Shown here one piece after another: positions 27,379 to 37,957 of a stretch of DNA of 64,000 nucleotides; position 1 is the first letter of the stretch, and each line of letters opens with the position of its first letter. The notes under the pieces are model-generated. The model did no database searches. It had not been told where the DNA came from and saw only the letters and a list, made by a program, of their open reading frames with translations. Made by a program: the position numbers and the translations under genes. The stretch covers positions 19,956-83,955 of the forward strand of contig JABFRB010000012.1 of assembly GCA_013141385.1 (NCBI GenBank), in the 5' to 3' direction. The DNA is from Bacteroidales bacterium. GTDB lineage: Bacteria > Bacteroidota > Bacteroidia > Bacteroidales > Tenuifilaceae.

Positions 27379-30300
27379 CGTGATGCCTTCTGTACATTAG
27401 GATAATAAGTAATTGCTTCTGTAACCTTGAGATCTTCAAGGGCCTGAGTATTAATGGTCTTGAGTATAACCATTTGATTAATATCTGTACCTATAAATGA
27501 TTGCAAAGCAGCCAAGCCTTCTTGTGGTTCAATTGAGCCAAAACCCATTTGTACCATACGCTTAATATAAAAGTCGTCGGCCACAACACCTACACTACCC
27601 CAATATCCCCAATTGACAATTTTTATAGGATAAGAATGATTCTGTTGTAGACTGTATGCAAAGCTGTCTTTGAAAGTACAACCTGCATTATAATTAGCCT
27701 GACCAGCTCCTTTGTGAAAGGACGATAATGAAGAGAAGAAGAGCATAAAATCCAAACCTAGTTTGCCAAAGACCCTATTCATATTTACACTTATATCAAC
27801 TTTGGCAGATAAACTAACCCTGAATCTGGATTCTTCCATGTTCCTAAGGCTTTGATCTTGAAGTATTATTGCTGAATGCAAAACACCATTAATAGTTGGA
27901 TAAGTTTTTAGAATTTTCCCTAATGCCTGCTCCAACGAATCCCATTTTGTTGCGTCTGCAGTAATAAATAAAGGAGGATCTCCAAGTTGACTAAGGGCTT
28001 TGATTTTATCTTCAATAGTAGCATTAGATTCCCGTTTGTCAATCCAGACAATTTTAGCCTGATACTGTTCAATCATAAACCGACTCCAGACCTCACCAAG
28101 ACCACCAGCACCGCCAATAACTACATAAACGCCATTTTGTTTGTAAGCTGTATTTGTCTGAGGTAACGTTGTAATGCAAGCCAATTCCTGACAGAACCAT
28201 TCTCCTTGACGGTAAGCAATGCCATTTCCATCTTTATCACATGGCATAGATAAACATTCATGAATTGCGACTGAAGACAATGAATCCACATCCAGTAATC
28301 GTAAATTCCATTGAGGATACTCTTTTGCCATACTGCCAAATAATCCAAATAATCCGGCATGTGTAGATTTAATATGATCAAACTTCTTCACCTTTTGTGT
28401 TTTGCAGGTAATGAATGTCCATTGTAATTCTTTATCTGCATATTCTAAATTCAATAAAGCCTTGAAAAGACGAAAAACAATCAGTATACCTTGTTCTTGT
28501 TTCTCAATAATCTGATCAAGATCATCCGCATTGTCATCATCCGACTTAGTAACATCGGGAGCCATCCAGAGCAATTGATCAAAAGAGAAGTTTTTTAGTT
28601 TAGATTGAATGTCCTCGATAGTTGGGTTAGAAGGTAGTTGCAAAAGTACCGTATTTGGATACGATTTTTGAACCCAACTCAATTGAGTTTGATTTCCACC
28701 CACCAATAAAATTTTGGTAGACCCAGAAAGAGTTATCTTTTCATGCATTTCAAGTTCCAGCGGATTCCAGACAGGAACAAGAGATTGAAAACCGGCCTTA
28801 AGTTCTAAGTTATTAGTCTGAAGTGGTATATTTCTGTGAGAAGCTCCAAGTTGTCCATCCAAAATTCTTGAAGAAAATCCACGAATCTGCACACATATAA
28901 CTCCATTTTTATCAGAGAGATCAATATCCAATTTAATAATATTATCACCTGGTTTACTACCTGATGTGTAACGTACCCAGGCAAACATCTCTTTTGTACA
29001 GGCTGATATGATCCGCATGGAATCTAAAGCAAAAGGCATTGACGGTTTACTAGAAAGGTTGTTTAAATCTTCGATTAAACAAATTGAAGATTGTAAAGCA
29101 CTGTCCATCAAGCTAGGATGTACAACGAAATTACGATGAGTACTTTCAACTGAATTTGGTAAAACCAATTCGGCCAATAACTCATTCTTTCCTTGGTAAA
29201 CATATTTTATTCCCTGATGGGCTGAACCATACTGAAGACCAATCTTGGCAAAACAAGAATATAAATACGATGATTCGTACCTACTCTGTCCCATTTTTTT
29301 TCTGAGTTGTTCTATATCAAGTTTTGCAGGTGCTGGTGTTCCAATAAATACAGCCTGACCTTGACAATGAATTCTTTCTTGAAAATGACCCTCAGAATCG
29401 GTCTCTATACTATAAATCTCACAGTCTATCTGTTCATTATGATTTATTGTTTCAGTTGCAAACAAAGTAATAGTGACTTCTTTGTCTTTTGCAACCACAA
29501 TCGGTTGCATCCAAACTACATTGTGTAACTCAAGGATGGATGATTCCTGCTTGGTAGGAGATGCTTTTTCTACGGCAGCCCGAATCATCTCTAAATAAGC
29601 AACACCTGGTAAAACCTTCTTTCCCTGTACCTGGTGATCTTTTAAGAAAAATTCATCACCATTGAAAATGGAACTATAACTCTGCCTACTTAGATCCGAA
29701 GTGTTACTGTGTAATAAAGGATGAAGCATCGCAAAAGTTGTAGTTGCTTTCTTATTTACAGGGGTATGCTCGCCCTCTGTATTTGTTGAATCAATCCAGT
29801 ACCTTTCTTTAGCAAAAGGATATGTTGGCAAACTTATACGTTGGGATTTACTACCATCATAAAGTTTGCTCCAATCCAAATCTAAACCTTTAACCCAAAA
29901 ATTCAGTAAGTTGGGGAGTTTTTTGCCAGCCATCCATTTATCAATCGTTTCCTGCAAATCGGCATCTGCACTAAATAGTGAAAGGGTATCATCTTTAACA
30001 TCTATGTGTCCCTGATAAGTGTTTTCAATATAAGAATTACCATCAATAAAAGCCTGTAACTTTTCTACCAATTGATCTATGGAACTAACAATAAAGCCTA
30101 AACGTTCTTCCATCGCTTCTCTACCAACTTGTAGCGTATAGGCCATAGCAATCATATCGATATCTTTCTGAGATTGTCCTATTGACTGATTATTTCGCCT
30201 TGCTGTGTGAATAAAATCCAGTAAATCACGAACTATTTGTCGTAGTTGTTCTGGGGTTCTTGCTGATAGCGGGATAATAACATTTGTCTTTTGCTCAATA

Positions 30301-33300
30301 ACAGCAGTATTTTTTTTAGTTTCTATAGTTGGCTGATATTCTTCAATGACTAAATGAGCATTCGTGCCGCTAAAACCAAAAGAACTAACACTTGCGCGCC
30401 GCAATGAGTTTGGGCTAGCGTCCCATGCTTTCTTTTCTTTATTAATATAGAAAGGAGAATTCTTAAAATTAAAATTTGAGTTCTCTTTTGTCACATTTAG
30501 AGAAGGCACCAAAGTACGATGTTGAATAGATAATAAAACTTTTTGTACACTAGCAATGCCTGATGCTGCGGCAGTGTGCCCAATGTTAGTTTTAACAGAT
30601 GCAATGGCACAATAATTTTTTTTATCTGTTTTTTCTGCAAATACAGTGGAAAGTGCCTCTAGTTCAATGGGATCACCTAATTTCGTTCCAGTACCATGAG
30701 TTTCTATATAACTAATGGTCTCCGGGTGAATATCATATTTTGAATAAATTTCTCGTTCTAATTCGATTTGGCTTTTAACACTTGGTGCGGTGATACCATT
30801 CGTTTTACCATCTTGGTTTATGCCTGATCCTAAAATAACCCCATAAATTTTATCGTTATCTGCTTGTGCATCGCATAAACGCTTTAAAACTATTGCCCCT
30901 ACTCCTTCTCCCATAACAATACCATCAGCAGAATCATCAAATGTTTTACACTGCCCTTTTTGAGAAAGCATTCTTGCTTGACACATTCCAATATGAGTTT
31001 CAGGACTTAGCCATAAACGAACTCCACCTGCTAGCGCCATATTAACTTCATTATTTACTAAAGCCCTACATGCCAAATGAATAGCTACTAACGAAGAAGA
31101 ACATGCCGTATTGATGGAAAGTGCTGGACCTTTCAAATTTAGGAAATAAGATATCCTAGCTGCTGCTATAGCTGAATGATTACCAGTAATGTTTGTAGAT
31201 ACAGCGTTATTTTGGAAGAAATGCCAAGAATATTCACTGCTTTCCATTCCAAGATAAACACCACACTTAATATTATTTAAAGCTTTATTGGAATAACCCG
31301 CATCTTCAAATGCCTTATAACTTTCTTGTAAAAACAATCGTTGCTCTGGCTCCATATATATGGCTTCTTGAGGAGAAATTCTAAAAAATAACGGATCAAA
31401 ATGCTCAACATCGTTCAACATTCCAAACCATTTACAATAAGTTTTACCTTCTTTGTTAGGGTCTGGATCATAATATTGGTTAATATCCCAACGGGATGGC
31501 GGGAATTCAACAATTGAATTTTTACCTTGAACCAAGTTGTCCCAATACTGCTGTAAATTATCAGCACCTGCATATTTCCCAGACATCCCGATAATGGCGA
31601 TTTTTTCATTATCGTTTATCTGTTTACCGTTTAAAGGCGAATACCCATGCTGTATCGAACGACCACCACCATTCATTCTTGGAAGTTTTGGGCAAGAATA
31701 CCCCGACAAGAAAGACTCATTAGATGAAGCAAAAGGTATTGATTCAGAGTATTTAATTTTTTCAGAAGAAGTATGTAATTTTTTAATTTCTGTTTCTAAA
31801 AATAAAGCCAATTCTTTAACATTCGGATAATCATAAACTATCACATTAGATATTGATGTGCCATATTTTTTATTAATTGCAACGACCAACTCAACGCCGA
31901 GAATTGAATTCAAACCCAAATCGACATATGCCTGATCTATTGCAAAATCAGAAGTTTTTATATGTAACACTTCGGATAGCATCATTTTTAGATGTTGCTG
32001 TAATTTCTCTTGAGAAAGATCCTCTGCTTTATTAATATATTTATAGGTTTCTTTTACATCTGTATTAGTTGAAGAGTCTGTTAACCATCCACCGTCTAGA
32101 TGAGCCATAATTTTTTGAGGTATACCTTCAATAATTAAACTTTGGCTACATCGCAACTCTAAACTACGATAAAATGCCCGTATACCCGTTGCAGTATCCA
32201 AACTATGTATACCTATAGTTTGTTGTAACATCTCTTGAGTTGCTTTATCTACGCTCATTCCTCCCTCTTTCCATAAAGGCCAGTTTATCGAAAGGGTTTG
32301 ACCTTGTCGCTCTCCAGCAACTACCAATTGATTGCGGTAGTGAGCAAACTGATCCATAAAGCCATTTGCAGTTGCATAGTCAGATTGCCCAAGATTACCC
32401 ATCGCACTGACTATAGAAGAAAATAGGACTAAAAAGTCAAGTTCAACATTTTTGGTAGCCTGATCCAAATTGAAGGTACCAACAACTTTGGGTGTAAGTA
32501 CCTGATTAAACTCCTCAGCCGTTTTTTTCAGAATAAAACTATCTGAAATCATACCAGCACAATGGATAATGCCATCCAGATGTTTATGTTCAGAGATTAT
32601 CGCAGCAACAAATTTTTTGACTTGATCTAGATCTTCTATATTCAGTTGTCGATACTCAACAGAGTCTCTATGAGCAGATAATCCCTTTAAAATCGCTTTC
32701 TTACCATCTGTTAATTTTGATCGTCCGGTTAAGATAATTTTTGCCTTACTGGTTTGCTGAATAATTTCTTTACAAAATAAAATGCCTAACCCACCAAGTC
32801 CACCTGTAATCAGGTAGATACCTTGATCCTTAAAAATAATCCCATGTTTATCTTGGCTTGCTTCAACCTCTCTCCAACGTAAAACACTTCGTATGCCTTG
32901 TTCATATTTTATTACCGTATCCTTCGGTTTGTTTTGGTTATCGCACAATTGCTTCACCAATTCATCAATGGTTACACATGTATCTATGAGAATAATTTGA
33001 CCTGTCAATTGAGGATTTTCTAAAGTAGCCGTTTTTAGTAATCCCGACAACCCGGCAAAAAGTTTTTCTTCTTGTTTGTTGGCAATGACTATTTGAACAA
33101 ATTTTTTACCCTGATGCTTGTCTCTAAGTATTATTTGTATTTGCTCAAAGCAAGACAGAGCAACTTCGCTATAGCGTTCTGCAATGCTTTTCTGACGTGC
33201 TACTTGCAAAGATAAGCAACGGCTATGAGCAACCTTTTTCTCAATCTGCTTTGCATTAACATTTGGTAGATCACATAGAATAATGTGATATTGCACATAT

Positions 33301-36101
33301 TCTAAATGTTCATCTTTAGTTGATGCTTTTATTGCACTGGATTCCCAAACTGGAGCAGAAAGTAGCGTATCAATTTTCTTGCCTTGATTCATCCTGAATT
33401 CCCTAAAAGAAAATCCCTGCATTTGAACACAAACATTCCCGTCCTGATCACAGAAAACAATATCTAACTTAATGAGGTTATTTTCTGGCTTACTCCCTTG
33501 TGAGTAACACACCAAGGCAAACATGTTTTTCGTGCATCTCGATAATATACATATAGATTCTAAGGCACAAGGCAAGAACAACGGATTGAAAATTTCGGTC
33601 AAATCTCCAATTAAACAAAAAGAGGCTTGCAAAGCACTGTCCATCAAACTGGGATGCAACAGATAATCATTAAGGCTCGCCTCAACAACCGTTGGTAAAC
33701 ATAGTTGTACAAGTAATTGTTCTTCTCCTTGATAAATCGCTGTTATTCCTTGATGAGCTAAACCATAATTAAATCCCATCTTGGTAAAGGTTGCATATGC
33801 AATGCTTGGGTCTAGTTTACCCCGTTGCATTTTTCCTTTAAGTTGATCTATATTAAGTTTATTGAATACTGTCTTACGAGTAAAAACGGCTTGACCTTGA
33901 CAATGAACTTCTTCCTGTCCATTCTCTTTACTATAAACTTCATAGCCTATTTGATCACTATAACCTTCAGAATAATTTGTAAATAAAGCTATAGTGACTT
34001 GTTTACTTTCTGTCACAACTATGGGTTGCCCCCATACTATATTACGTAACTCTAAACTAGTCGATTCTTGTTGAAGAGGTATCGCTTTCTCTATCGCAAC
34101 CCTTACCATTTCTAAATAAGCAACTTCTGGTAGAACTTTTTTCCCTTGTATTTGATGATCACTTAAGAAAAATTCCTTACCACTAAAAGTAGTGGTATAA
34201 CTCTGTTGGTTTAAATCTGAAGTATTGTTATGTAGTAAAGGATGAAGTACTGGCGTTGTAAAATTTGCCGTTTCTAATTGCCCTATTTCAGGCCAATAAC
34301 GCCCTTTTTCAAAAGAATAAGTGGGTAAACTAATGCGTTGGGGTTTAACTTCATTGTAAAGTCTGCTCCAATCCACATCTAGTCCATTGATCCATAATTC
34401 AGCTAATTTTTCCCATTTTTGTGAGTCAATCAAATTTTGGATTACTTCATCTGGATGTTCATTGGTATTAATTAGGTCTATGCTTTCGTTCTTATTCTGT
34501 TTATGCGGTTGTATTATATTGTAAGATACATCTACTTTATTTTCTAGAAATAAGATTAAACTATTTTTTAATTCTGCAACCGATGAGACAATGAAAGCCA
34601 CTCGATATTTCATGGCTTCACGACCCACTTGTAAGGTATAAGATAAATCTGAAATGTTTATATCTTCTCTAAGCGTTATAGATGTCGCAATAAAATCCGA
34701 AAATTTTTCGATAAGCCGCCGTAAACCTGATTGGGTTTTAGCAGAAAAGATAGCAATAACAGGATGAGCAGCGAGTTTTGTCAATGATTTTTTTTCAGTA
34801 ACGTATTCCTCTAAAACAACAAATGCATTAGTACCACCTACTCCCAAACTGTTAACACCTGCTCTTCGTGGCTTTTCATTATCATCCCACTTTATTAATG
34901 CGTTATTAACAAAAAATGGTGTCTTTTCGAATTTAATTCTAGGGTTTGGCTTATTATAATGCAATGTTGGAGGGATTAATCCATAGTGAAGTGCAAGTAT
35001 CGCCTTAATCAAACTTGTAATCCCTGATGCCGCTTCTAAATGTCCAACGTTAGATTTAACTGAACCCAAAGCACAATAGTTTTTCTTATCAGTTTGATTT
35101 TTAAAAACTGCAGATAAAGCCTTTACTTCTTCCGGATCTCCAACGAAAGTACCTGTTCCATGAGATTCTATAAATCCAATCGTACTTGCATCAACTTGAG
35201 CCTTTTTTAATGCATTATGAACACATCTAATTTGCCCTTTTGCGCTACTGGCTGCATAACTTAGTTTTTCCTTTCCATCATTTGTAACTGCAGAACCTTT
35301 GATAATAGCATAGATATGATCTCTATCTTTAATCGCATTCTCCAACTTCTTAATTAAAATAAGACCTAAACCACTTCCAAAAACGACTCCATCAGCATTT
35401 TCATCAAAAGGTCTCACATGTCCTGACTTAGAAAATATGTGACCTATTTTATATTCGTATCCTTGCACATGTGGAATACGAACAGTAACCCCGCCTGCTA
35501 ATGCCATATCACATTCATCATTAAACAGACTTAAACAAGCTTGGTGAACTGCTACCAATGAAGTAGAACAAGCAGTTTGAATTGTCATGCTTGGTCCAGT
35601 GAGATTCAATTTATAAGATATATAGGTAGATAAATAATCCTTGTCGTTTCCCAAATGTGTTGGGCTGGCAGCAAGTTTTTCAAATTGATTATTTTTATTG
35701 ACGAAATTTGAGTAATAACTATTTACAATTCCTCCTGAACCAGCAAAAACTCCGATATTTTGGGGATCTTTAGTTGCATAACCAGAATCTTCTAATGTAT
35801 CCCAAGCACATTGAAGCAATAACCTCATCTGAGGATCCATCAACTCAGCTTCCACCGGTGCTATTTTAAAAAACGCTGGATCAAACTTATCAATATCTTC
35901 TAATATCGCAGCGGATTTCACATATGTGCTGTTATTTATATCTGATTCAGGAACTCCAACACTTCTTAATTCGTCATCTGAAAGTTGACAGATACTTTCC
36001 TTCCCCTGACAAATATTATCCCAAAACTTAAGAATATTATTAGCACCCGGAAATTTACCCGACATCCCAATAACGGCGATATCACTATATTTTGTATTCA
36101 T
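27375..36101 (-). CDS. trans-AT polyketide synthase PKS-B: KS-DH-KR-ACP / KS-DH-KR
   Basis: A 2,908-residue protein starting directly with a KS, with no loading domain. Approximate domains: KS (Cys178, TACSTSL; HGTGT and NVGH present); DH (His649, HQIQGKKVLP, with DSALQ as second motif); KR (TGGLGGLG near 1100); ACP (Ser1399 in GLNSILG, Asn in place of the usual Asp); KS (Cys1667); DH (His2156); KR (IGGAGGLG near 2660). It ends right after the KR, and the MT-ACP of the same module begins PKS-C, whose ATG overlaps this stop. The first KS is visibly different from all later ones, as expected for a KS receiving a starter from the separate ACP encoded just upstream at 36858-37133. Predicted output is an unsaturated diketide extension, then an alpha-methylated second unit. 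Both KRs keep the B-type Asp. Confidence 0.96.
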   Translation of the reverse strand: MNTKYSDIAVIGMSGKFPGANNILKFWDNICQGKESICQLSDDELRSVGVPESDINNSTYVKSAAILEDIDKFDPAFFKIAPVEAELMDPQMRLLLQCAWDTLEDSGYATKDPQNIGVFAGSGGIVNSYYSNFVNKNNQFEKLAASPTHLGNDKDYLSTYISYKLNLTGPSMTIQTACSTSLVAVHQACLSLFNDECDMALAGGVTVRIPHVQGYEYKIGHIFSKSGHVRPFDENADGVVFGSGLGLILIKKLENAIKDRDHIYAIIKGSAVTNDGKEKLSYAASSAKGQIRCVHNALKKAQVDASTIGFIESHGTGTFVGDPEEVKALSAVFKNQTDKKNYCALGSVKSNVGHLEAASGITSLIKAILALHYGLIPPTLHYNKPNPRIKFEKTPFFVNNALIKWDDNEKPRRAGVNSLGVGGTNAFVVLEEYVTEKKSLTKLAAHPVIAIFSAKTQSGLRRLIEKFSDFIATSITLREDINISDLSYTLQVGREAMKYRVAFIVSSVAELKNSLILFLENKVDVSYNIIQPHKQNKNESIDLINTNEHPDEVIQNLIDSQKWEKLAELWINGLDVDWSRLYNEVKPQRISLPTYSFEKGRYWPEIGQLETANFTTPVLHPLLHNNTSDLNQQSYTTTFSGKEFFLSDHQIQGKKVLPEVAYLEMVRVAIEKAIPLQQESTSLELRNIVWGQPIVVTESKQVTIALFTNYSEGYSDQIGYEVYSKENGQEEVHCQGQAVFTRKTVFNKLNIDQLKGKMQRGKLDPSIAYATFTKMGFNYGLAHQGITAIYQGEEQLLVQLCLPTVVEASLNDYLLHPSLMDSALQASFCLIGDLTEIFNPLFLPCALESICILSRCTKNMFALVCYSQGSKPENNLIKLDIVFCDQDGNVCVQMQGFSFREFRMNQGKKIDTLLSAPVWESSAIKASTKDEHLEYVQYHIILCDLPNVNAKQIEKKVAHSRCLSLQVARQKSIAERYSEVALSCFEQIQIILRDKHQGKKFVQIVIANKQEEKLFAGLSGLLKTATLENPQLTGQIILIDTCVTIDELVKQLCDNQNKPKDTVIKYEQGIRSVLRWREVEASQDKHGIIFKDQGIYLITGGLGGLGILFCKEIIQQTSKAKIILTGRSKLTDGKKAILKGLSAHRDSVEYRQLNIEDLDQVKKFVAAIISEHKHLDGIIHCAGMISDSFILKKTAEEFNQVLTPKVVGTFNLDQATKNVELDFLVLFSSIVSAMGNLGQSDYATANGFMDQFAHYRNQLVVAGERQGQTLSINWPLWKEGGMSVDKATQEMLQQTIGIHSLDTATGIRAFYRSLELRCSQSLIIEGIPQKIMAHLDGGWLTDSSTNTDVKETYKYINKAEDLSQEKLQQHLKMMLSEVLHIKTSDFAIDQAYVDLGLNSILGVELVVAINKKYGTSISNVIVYDYPNVKELALFLETEIKKLHTSSEKIKYSESIPFASSNESFLSGYSCPKLPRMNGGGRSIQHGYSPLNGKQINDNEKIAIIGMSGKYAGADNLQQYWDNLVQGKNSIVEFPPSRWDINQYYDPDPNKEGKTYCKWFGMLNDVEHFDPLFFRISPQEAIYMEPEQRLFLQESYKAFEDAGYSNKALNNIKCGVYLGMESSEYSWHFFQNNAVSTNITGNHSAIAAARISYFLNLKGPALSINTACSSSLVAIHLACRALVNNEVNMALAGGVRLWLSPETHIGMCQARMLSQKGQCKTFDDSADGIVMGEGVGAIVLKRLCDAQADNDKIYGVILGSGINQDGKTNGITAPSVKSQIELEREIYSKYDIHPETISYIETHGTGTKLGDPIELEALSTVFAEKTDKKNYCAIASVKTNIGHTAAASGIASVQKVLLSIQHRTLVPSLNVTKENSNFNFKNSPFYINKEKKAWDASPNSLRRASVSSFGFSGTNAHLVIEEYQPTIETKKNTAVIEQKTNVIIPLSARTPEQLRQIVRDLLDFIHTARRNNQSIGQSQKDIDMIAMAYTLQVGREAMEERLGFIVSSIDQLVEKLQAFIDGNSYIENTYQGHIDVKDDTLSLFSADADLQETIDKWMAGKKLPNLLNFWVKGLDLDWSKLYDGSKSQRISLPTYPFAKERYWIDSTNTEGEHTPVNKKATTTFAMLHPLLHSNTSDLSRQSYSSIFNGDEFFLKDHQVQGKKVLPGVAYLEMIRAAVEKASPTKQESSILELHNVVWMQPIVVAKDKEVTITLFATETINHNEQIDCEIYSIETDSEGHFQERIHCQGQAVFIGTPAPAKLDIEQLRKKMGQSRYESSYLYSCFAKIGLQYGSAHQGIKYVYQGKNELLAELVLPNSVESTHRNFVVHPSLMDSALQSSICLIEDLNNLSSKPSMPFALDSMRIISACTKEMFAWVRYTSGSKPGDNIIKLDIDLSDKNGVICVQIRGFSSRILDGQLGASHRNIPLQTNNLELKAGFQSLVPVWNPLELEMHEKITLSGSTKILLVGGNQTQLSWVQKSYPNTVLLQLPSNPTIEDIQSKLKNFSFDQLLWMAPDVTKSDDDNADDLDQIIEKQEQGILIVFRLFKALLNLEYADKELQWTFITCKTQKVKKFDHIKSTHAGLFGLFGSMAKEYPQWNLRLLDVDSLSSVAIHECLSMPCDKDGNGIAYRQGEWFCQELACITTLPQTNTAYKQNGVYVVIGGAGGLGEVWSRFMIEQYQAKIVWIDKRESNATIEDKIKALSQLGDPPLFITADATKWDSLEQALGKILKTYPTINGVLHSAIILQDQSLRNMEESRFRVSLSAKVDISVNMNRVFGKLGLDFMLFFSSLSSFHKGAGQANYNAGCTFKDSFAYSLQQNHSYPIKIVNWGYWGSVGVVADDFYIKRMVQMGFGSIEPQEGLAALQSFIGTDINQMVILKTINTQALEDLKVTEAITYYPNVQKASR

Positions 36102-36857
36102 ATATTTTTTCTAACTACACGGTGAAGATTTGAAATATGCACATGAAAAGGCATCTACAAAACACAAAGGAAATTTATTAAGGTTGAGAGCGAAAGCATT
36201 AATTATTAAAATATCCTCTTTTAAACAAGAATAAGATATGACTTCAGCCCTGGATCAAAAGATCATTCATCATAAGGTTACACCTAAAACTTAGATTATC
36301 TCATATGACAATCCCTAATCACTCCTATCTAAAGTGAATTTGATGTAAGGTATTATCTTGAGCAAAACAAAAAATTTGACCAACGTGAGTTCTATATAAG
36401 AAGTCACATTAACAATATAATAAACAATTGTTTACAAATACAATATTTATGGGTGGAATGGTGGAAAATGGAATATTGGACAACAAGAGGTTAGATTTAT
36501 ACTTTCCAGTTTTCCATTATTCAAGTTTTCTATTGTTTCAAATAAAATATGACACATATGTTAATACATTGTTTGCTAAATCGAACCAAAGTTAATTATC
36601 TAAAAAGCAAACACTTCCTTTCGTTAGCATGACAAAACAATAATTTAAATTACACTAAAATCAATATACGATACCTATATCGAATTCACATTATTTAATA
36701 TCAAATTGCTTGTCATTACACAATTGAAAACCCTCAATAAACAACCGTTTCCTATGAATTTCTTTAAAATAATATATCTTAATTCTATTCAAAAACTGAA
36801 GTTTCGTATAAAGCGGAAAGCATGCTAGATCATTATACTGCTAAAAGTTTCTTTGAG
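36102..36857. other. 756-bp non-coding gap before PKS-B, probable promoter region
   Basis: I see no gene in any frame. This is the longest gap in the window and separates the starter-set genes from the three-gene PKS block, so a separate promoter is likely. The only -7-like match on the minus strand is TAACTTTG (36587-36594), but no TTTG lies 19 bases upstream of it, so I do not call a promoter. Confidence 0.6.
36421..36434. promoter_or_regulatory. Perfect 14-bp palindrome TAAACAATTGTTTA, candidate operator
   Basis: The 14 bases read identically on both strands. It lies in the gap upstream of PKS-B, about 320 bp from its start. Position and symmetry suit a dimeric regulator, but no regulator gene is in the window and AT-rich DNA gives chance palindromes. 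Confidence 0.35.
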
Positions 36858-37133
36858 TTATTTAGCAGTTGTTTTCTCCAGATAGGTTGTATAAATCTCA
36901 CAAAGATCTTTTAGAGTTCTAATATTAGTAATCGAAACATTTTCATCTTGGAAAGGATCGATACCAAATACATCTTCCAAATTGGCTATTAATTCAGCTA
37001 CTCTTAAGGAAGTAAATCCTAAATCATCAACTATTGCCAAGTGGTCTTCTAAAACAGGTAGGTTAACGTTATTTTGCATAGCTATTTCTTTTATTACCTG
37101 CTCAATGCTATTTTTTACATTACTATTAGTCAT
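36858..37133 (-). CDS. Free-standing acyl carrier protein (probable starter ACP)
   Basis: This 91-residue protein has the size and helix pattern of a discrete ACP. The phosphopantetheine site reads DDLGFTSLRVAEL, so the Ser is present but Thr replaces the usual preceding Asp. It is the last gene of a ligase-reductase-ACP trio, 21 bp after the SDR, and the next gene is PKS-B. I infer that it carries the activated, possibly reduced, starter acid to the first KS. Alternatively it could be the donor ACP of beta-branching, but it is far from any HMG-CoA-synthase-like gene here. Confidence 0.85.
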   Translation of the reverse strand: MTNSNVKNSIEQVIKEIAMQNNVNLPVLEDHLAIVDDLGFTSLRVAELIANLEDVFGIDPFQDENVSITNIRTLKDLCEIYTTYLEKTTAK

Positions 37134-37154
37134 TTTTGTTTTCGTATTATATTG

Positions 37155-37892
37155 TTAAACTGTTATTCCTCCATCCACAACAAGTGTATGGCCTGTAATA
37201 AAACTTGCTTCATCAGAAAATAAAAACTTCACCGCAGAAGATACATCTTCAACTGTACCCATTCTTCCTAATGGTGTATTTTTTTTAATTCGCGATTTTT
37301 GTTTGTCCGTTAAGACTGTGGTCATATCAGTTTCCATAAAGCCGGGTGCTAAAGAATTTACTCGAATACCCATAGATCCTAATTCTTTGGATAAACCTCT
37401 TGTAAGCCCGTCTAACGCAGCCTTTGTTGCACCATACACAGTAACACCTTTATAGCCACGAATTCCCACCACTGAAGATATATTAATGATGACTCCAAAA
37501 CCAGCAACCATCATTTGCTTTGCACACATTTGAGTTAAAAGGATAGTTCCTTCAAGATTTACTTGCATTACCTTTGTAACATTACTTTTTTTCATCATCG
37601 TCAATAAACCTTCCGATGCCACACCTGCATTGTTGATTAAATAACCCACTCTTCCAAACCGCTTTTTAACAGTTTGAAGAAATTGAGATAATTGTGAAAA
37701 ATTGGATACATCCACCGACTCCCAATAAATTTGATCCTTATACTCATTAATTACTTGTTGCAATTCATAAGTGCTTTTTCGACTAAATGTTGCCACACAA
37801 TATCCCTCTGATAATAATGTCTGACATATTGCTAATCCCAAGCCTTTACTACCACCACTTACGACAACTACTTTCTTTTTTAATTTTTCCAT
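37155..37892 (-). CDS. SDR-family 3-oxoacyl-ACP reductase-like protein
   Basis: This 245-residue classical short-chain dehydrogenase is cytosolic and NAD(P)H-dependent. It shows the cofactor motif SGGSKGLG near residues 13-20, NNAG near 88, a catalytic ISS...YGATK arrangement and a C-terminal GHTLVVDGG, which match FabG-type ketoacyl-ACP reductases in length and motifs. It lies 65 bp after the ligase and 21 bp before the ACP. It probably reduces a 3-oxo group on an ACP-bound starter. A role in tailoring the finished product is possible. Confidence 0.88.
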   Translation of the reverse strand: MEKLKKKVVVVSGGSKGLGLAICQTLLSEGYCVATFSRKSTYELQQVINEYKDQIYWESVDVSNFSQLSQFLQTVKKRFGRVGYLINNAGVASEGLLTMMKKSNVTKVMQVNLEGTILLTQMCAKQMMVAGFGVIINISSVVGIRGYKGVTVYGATKAALDGLTRGLSKELGSMGIRVNSLAPGFMETDMTTVLTDKQKSRIKKNTPLGRMGTVEDVSSAVKFLFSDEASFITGHTLVVDGGITV

Positions 37893-37957
37893 TTGTACTC
37901 ATTTTTTAGAAAAGTAAAATCTATAATAATTAATAACTACTCACTTACTATAATCAT

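Noticed and set aside
36457..36521. Imperfect inverted repeat (10 of 12 pairs, 41-base loop) in the gap before PKS-B
   Set aside because: Too short and too widely spaced to stand out from AT-rich background.
36587..36594. TAACTTTG as a -7 promoter element for PKS-B
   Set aside because: No TTTG stands 19 bases upstream; the nearest is at 13 bases.
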